64,000 bases of DNA from Dermacentor variabilis. Lineage: Eukaryota > Arthropoda > Arachnida > Ixodida > Ixodidae. The notes under the pieces were generated by a model that was not told the DNA's origin, ran no database searches, and saw only the letters and a list, made by a program, of their open reading frames with translations. The position numbers and the translations under genes are program-made. This document shows positions 57,785 to 64,000 of the stretch, one piece after another; positions within the stretch are counted from its first letter, which is position 1; each line of letters opens with the position of its first letter. Where the stretch lies: positions 34,408,777-34,472,776 of the forward strand of contig NC_134569.1 of the NCBI RefSeq assembly GCF_050947875.1. The letters are read 5' to 3'.

Positions 57785-59735
57785 ACCCGAAATCTCCACT
57801 CCGATACCAATGCCGCCGCGCACACCGTTACCACCGATGCCCCCGTCGAGCGCATGGACAGTAGACTGGCCCACCTCCTCGCGGCTAAAACATCCATCCT
57901 ATCCCGCTGGAAAGGGCAACGTCTCAACAGGCGCCTCCGCGCTAAAATAGCCCTCCTTAATAAGGAAATCGAAGCCCATTGCCTCACTCTGAGCCGTCAG
58001 CAGTGGACTGAACTGTGCAATACTGCTGACGGACAGATCCAGTGTCCCTCTTCTTGGAAGCTTCTCAAACACCTCCTCGATAGTCAAGCCACCCGCTCTT
58101 CCCAACAAGATCACCTCACTAAACTTCTCTATACAGAAAGGAAGAAACAGGGCCGCGCCCAAGTATTAGACTACCTCACCAACAAGTATCTCGCCGCGGG
58201 CCCAGTGCAATCTCACGGCTCCTACACCGGGGCCCCCAACCCCCCACTGGACGAAGACTTTAGTGTCGCTGAGATCAAAGCCGCCCTGCATAGATTAAAC
58301 AGCCGTTCTGCCCCTGGGCCTGATGGGGTCACTAACAAAGCCCTCCGTAATCTGGATGATGCCTCCGTCACCCACCTGACAGATTATATCAATGACTGCT
58401 GGTGTAATGGTGCCATTCCACCGGCCTGGAAAACAGCAAAGGTCATCCTTATTCCGAAACCTGGCAAACCTTCTAGCCTCGATCATCTTCGCCCCATCTC
58501 ACTAACCTCATGTGGGAAAGGTTATGGAGCATGCCTTCCTCACGCGAATTAACACCCATCTGGAAGACACTGCAGCGTATCCTCACTCTGTCATTGGCTT
58601 CCGGGCCCACCTGTCGACCCAAGACGTCATGCTACAACTTAAGCACGATATACTAGAAGATAGAACACGTACTACTAAAGCTATACTCGGCCTCGACCTC
58701 GAAAAAGCATTCGACAGCATAGCCCATTCCACCATTCTTGACCGCATCCCACGCCTTAATATCGGTGCGCGCGCTTATAATTACGTCAGAGACTTTCTGT
58801 CTAATCGCACGGCCTTCCTTTCGGTGGGGGATCTCCGCTCCGACGCCCAGACTTTGGGCAGCGCGGGAACTCCCCAGGGCTCCGTTATCTCCCGAATGCT
58901 TTTTAATCTTGTCATGATCGATCTTGCCAAGGAGTTGCAGCAAGTGGACGGTGTCACCCACACCATATACGCTGACGATATAACCATCTGGGCCCACAAA
59001 GGCAGTGACGGCGAAATACAAACGGCACTACAATCCGCCATTGAAACAGTCGAGACCAATATCCAAGGCACGGGGCTTCGCTGCTCCCCTGCGAAGTCCG
59101 AACTCCTTCTCTACAGGCCTACTCTCCGTGGCCGCCGTCCAAAATACCCCACTTCTAAACGCCATCACGAAGACATTGCGCTTCATCTCATGGATGGCAG
59201 CCCCATACCCCTCGTCACCAATATCCGTGTGCTCGGCTTGCTCATAATGGCGAACGGAGCGAATGGCATGGCCCTCGCCAAAATCAAGATGAATACAGCC
59301 AACACCATGAGGCTTTTGAAGCGGGTCTCCAACCGCCGTGGGGGTATGAAAGAGGAGAATCTGCTCCGATTAATCCAGTCATTCGTAATTTGCCACATCA
59401 CCCATGTTGCTGCGTATCTAAACTGGTACAAGGCTGAACAAACCAAGATCAACATCCTTATACGTGGTGTCTATAAACAAGCCCTCGGCCTCCCCGGTTG
59501 CACCAGCACTGACCTCCTCCTTCAAATAGGCGTCCACAACACACTGGACGAGCTCATCGAGGCCCAACGTCGCTCTCAGCTGGCGAGACTCACTCTCACA
59601 GCGACGGGTCGCCATATCCTCACCTCGCATGGTATCACCTACCACCATCAACACGGCCATAAGCACCAGATTCCCTCCACCATACGAGCTTGGATTCACG
59701 CCGATCCTATCCCCAGAAACATGCACCTCGAATAG
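57785..59735 (+). pseudogene. LINE reverse transcriptase
   Basis: First part to 58,552: a basic connector, then SRSAPGPDGVTNKALRNL, AWKTAKVILIPKPGKPSSLD and HLRPISLTSCGK. A frameshift of two missing bases near 58,515 follows. The next frame reads GKVMEHAFLTRINTHLE, YPHSVIGFRAHLSTQDVMLQ, AILGLDLEKAFDSIAHS (motif A), GSAGTPQGSVISRMLFNLVM (motif B) and HTIYADDITIWAHKG (motif C, YADD intact). A TAG at 59,733 interrupts before RNase H, in the same frame. The catalytic triad aspartates are all present. The order, the long LINE-type thumb and the fused RNase H fit the I/Jockey superclade. Confidence 0.9.
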
Positions 59736-60596
59736 AACCACGCACGTCGCACAGCACATGCCACGGTTCTCACCAAATCCCTTACTCGCCACGACGGTGT
59801 GAGTTTCGTCGACGCCGACGAATATCCCCACGGTACCCGCTTTGCAGCCGTCACCACGCGTGAAGGCTCTCTCCACCATGCTATCAGCCTAGTAACCCCA
59901 CACGCTGAGGAAGCTGAAGAAGTGGCCATCGCGCTAGCCACACTAGACCCAACATGCCATACCATCGTCTCTGACTCCCGCTCCGCCGTTATCAACTATA
60001 TCAACGGCCGTATTTCACACCAAGCCTTGCGCATCCTGCAACAAGCGCCCCGCTCAACCGACCATCAGGTTACACTCGTCTGGTTCCCGGCTCATGTAGG
60101 CACCGTCCACCCGCACCTCCCCAACCTCAACGAGGTTACCCACTCCCTAGCGCGAGGCCTAGTTAACCGCGCGGGAGAAGGGGAGGCTGCCCCCACCGGT
60201 AGGGATCGCCTGACACGCTACAATGATCTTGTGAAGTCCGTCTACTTAGAGCGTAGAACCTTCCCCGGCCTACACAACCAACTATCCCGACCGCAGGCTA
60301 CAACTTTCCGCCTGCTACAAACCAATACTTACCCCTCGTTACAACTTTATAACAAGATCTACCCAGACATTTACCCTAATCCCACGTGCCATATCTGCAA
60401 GACACAGCCAGCCACACTTCCACACATGCTTTGGGACTGTACACACCAATACCCCGACACTAACCCCACGACCCTCTCGTCTAGATGGCACGCTGCCCTG
60501 CGTAGCCCCAACCTTGACGACCAACTCTGGGCGACCCAGCAGGCCTGCGAGGCGGCGAAGAGGCAACACCTCGACGTCCCCACGTGGGAGGCCTAG
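59736..60596 (+). pseudogene. LINE RNase H and zinc-binding C-terminus
   Basis: In frame with the RT after the TAG: VSFVDADEYPHGTRFAAV (first Asp), HAEEAEEVAIALA (Glu), CHTIVSDSRSAVINYINGR (second Asp), LVWFPAHVG and NLNEVTHSLARGL (closing motif, with His where many RNases H have Asp). The C-terminal CHICKTQPATLPHMLWDC gives a C-x2-C-x8-H-x4-C-type zinc knuckle, usual at the end of I-like ORF2. The frame ends with TAG at 60,594-60,596. RNase H would degrade the RNA strand of the cDNA hybrid. Confidence 0.85.
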
Positions 60597-60623
60597 GCCC
60601 AACCACCATCTCTTGCTGGTTTA

Positions 60624-60629
60624 AATAAA
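60624..60629 (+). promoter_or_regulatory. poly(A) signal hexamer of the LINE
   Basis: AATAAA lies 28 bp after the RNase H stop codon and about 15-20 bp before the element's end. Confidence 0.6.
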
Positions 60630-60669
60630 GTTTATTCAGTCAGTCAAGTTACGGGGGACACCCTGTATA

Positions 60670-63477
<2,808 letters not shown>

Positions 63478-63514
63478 GATGTACACGTCGATGTGCCACA
63501 TCGACGTGTACATC
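63478..63514. repeat. perfect 18-bp palindrome, 1-nt spacer
   Basis: GATGTACACGTCGATGTG and CACATCGACGTGTACATC are exact reverse complements separated by a single C at 63,496. Shortly after it lies an (AT)n tract (63,532-63,567). Confidence 0.95.
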
Positions 63515-63530
63515 TAGACTCTTACGGTTT

Positions 63531-63531
<1 letters not shown>

Positions 63532-63567
<36 letters not shown>
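63532..63567. repeat. (AT)n microsatellite
   Basis: Uninterrupted alternating A and T for about 35 bp, between the short palindrome and the terminal foldback. Confidence 0.95.
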
Positions 63568-63570
<3 letters not shown>

Positions 63571-63582
63571 ATATCATCAGAA

Positions 63583-64000
63583 GCCAACAAACACTGACAC
63601 CTAGGAAAACATAGGGGAAATTACTTGTGCTTAGTAAATGAAATAAAGACACGATAATGTAATGCAAATTAAAGTGGATGAAAAAACGTTCTCGTGACGC
63701 CTGCGGCAAAAAGGACGTACCACGTCCGCCGCCAAGGTCTGTGAGTGGTAGCGCTGGCTAACACTCCCAGGGTTCTACAAGGACACATAAATACTCAGGA
63801 AAGTGGATGGGGAAACAGCGCCGTGTAGCTCAATTGGTAGAGCATCGCACGCGAAATGCGAAAGTTGTGGGTTCGGTTCCCACCTGCGGCAAGTTGTTTT
63901 TTAATCCACTTTAATTTTCATTACTTTATGGCTTTTTTATTTGATTTATTAAGCCCAAGTAATTTCCCCTATGTTTTCCTCGGTGTCAGTGTCCGTTGGC
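63583..64000. mobile_element. foldback element with tRNA-like core, runs off window
   Basis: Arm 63,583-63,680 (GCCAACAAACACTGACACC ... AAATTAAAGTGGAT) is the reverse complement, with about 15 mismatches, of 63,903-64,000 (ATCCACTTTAATTTTCATT ... GTGTCAGTGTCCGTTGGC). About 220 bp lies between the arms, including a tRNA-like sequence. The right arm is cut by the window edge, so the true end cannot be given. Confidence 0.8.
63820..63891 (+). tRNA. tRNA-like sequence (pseudo-tRNA or SINE head)
   Basis: A 72-nt sequence folds as a cloverleaf. The acceptor GCCGTG pairs with TGCGGC (with G-U pairs), the D arm is GCTC/GAGC, the anticodon stem TCGCA/TGCGA and the T arm GTGGG/CCCAC with loop TTCGGTT. 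The A box (TAGCTCAATTGGTAGAGC) and B box (GGTTCGGTTCC) are good. The anticodon loop is CGCGAAA, lacking the universal U33, and the last acceptor pair is mismatched, so it is unlikely to work in translation. Its position inside a foldback supports a tRNA-derived repeat. The reading at positions 34-36 would be CGA. Confidence 0.6.

Larger units (their letters stand above)
57302..60645 (+). mobile_element. I-like LINE with EN, RT and RNase H
   Basis: A 3.3-kb plus-strand element with endonuclease, reverse transcriptase, RNase H and a C-terminal zinc-binding motif in I-superclade order. The endonuclease lacks its N-terminus, so it is 5' truncated. Only two in-frame stops and one frameshift interrupt about 1,090 codons. 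Its base composition is distinctly more C-rich and GC-rich than the flanking DNA, and codon use is strongly C-ending. The 3' end has AATAAA at 60,624-60,629 and a CAGTCAGTCA tail. It lies in arm 2 of the foldback element. Confidence 0.9.
55792..60669. mobile_element. large foldback DNA element hosting two insertions
   Basis: The outer ends read TATACAGCGTGTCCC (left) and, on the other strand, TATACAGGGTGTCCC (right). Behind them are two long inverted arms. Arm 1 (about 55,792-56,185) pairs with arm 2 (about 56,215 onward); examples are TTTTTCCGGGTTGGAAAGAA against TTTCTTTGCAACCCGGAAAA, and GTGCGTTCGGTGAACAAGG against CCTTGTCCACCGAACGCAC. Arm 2 is broken twice, by a TTAA-flanked element (56,490-57,221) and by a LINE (about 57,302-60,645), and ends at 60,669. 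Without these, the foldback is about 0.8 kb and has no transposase, so it is a non-autonomous foldback or MITE. Confidence 0.85.

Noticed and set aside
57218..57987. Long minus-strand frames opposite the LINE endonuclease
   Set aside because: The plus strand carries the conserved GGDFN and GSDH motifs. C-rich codon third positions leave the antisense frames open.
63820..63891. Functional tRNA gene
   Set aside because: The anticodon loop lacks U33, the acceptor end is mismatched and the sequence lies between inverted arms of a repeat.

Overview
The window looks like a stretch of animal nuclear genome, most probably a chelicerate and best guess a hard tick. This is judged from the repeat families: RTE LINEs ending in GAT-rich tails, CR1/L2-like and RNase H-bearing I-like LINEs, a Penelope-like element with a GIY-YIG domain, tRNA-headed SINEs, TTAA and foldback MITEs, and long (AT)n/(AC)n/(ATT)n tracts. 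There are no operons, phage genes or CRISPR arrays. I found no complete multi-exon host gene. The only intact ORF that looks biological is a 74-codon basic protein with STPR-like repeats at 10,606-10,830.

Layout. 0.7-2 kb: a decayed pogo/Tigger element with a TTAA-type MITE inside it. 2.4-4.4 kb: a 40-bp duplication, a possible zinc-finger exon remnant and a ~150-bp tandem array. 4.8-8.8 kb: MITEs, a foldback, a tRNA-like SINE head, a Tc1 transposase split by a short-repeat array, and an RTE tail. 10.4-12 kb: the STPR ORF with its 60-bp repeat array, then a Helentron-like endonuclease relic. 14.7-19.1 kb: a CR1-like LINE with an expanded (ATT)n tail of another LINE inside it, and two SINEs. 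19-31 kb: mostly unassigned DNA with a perfect 57-bp-arm hairpin, an RNase H relic, an RTE fragment and LINE/Helentron tails. 31.9-33.8 kb: a Penelope-like element. 34-38.4 kb: two copies of one TIR family, one of them inside a CR1-like LINE. 38.5-49.5 kb: a dense LINE graveyard (I-like, RTE minus, RTE plus), including a CTG/CCG microsatellite at an RTE tail. 55.8-60.7 kb: a large foldback transposon containing a TTAA element and a 3.3-kb LINE. The window ends in another foldback with a tRNA-like core that runs off the edge.

Nothing here forms a cooperating gene system. The value of the window is its insertion stratigraphy: at least seven insertion-within-insertion events can be read directly, several with the empty-site sequence still recoverable. 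Coding remnants were recognised by eye from motif order, so family-level names (RTE, CR1/L2, I-like, Penelope, Tc1, pogo) are better supported than clade or species assignments.
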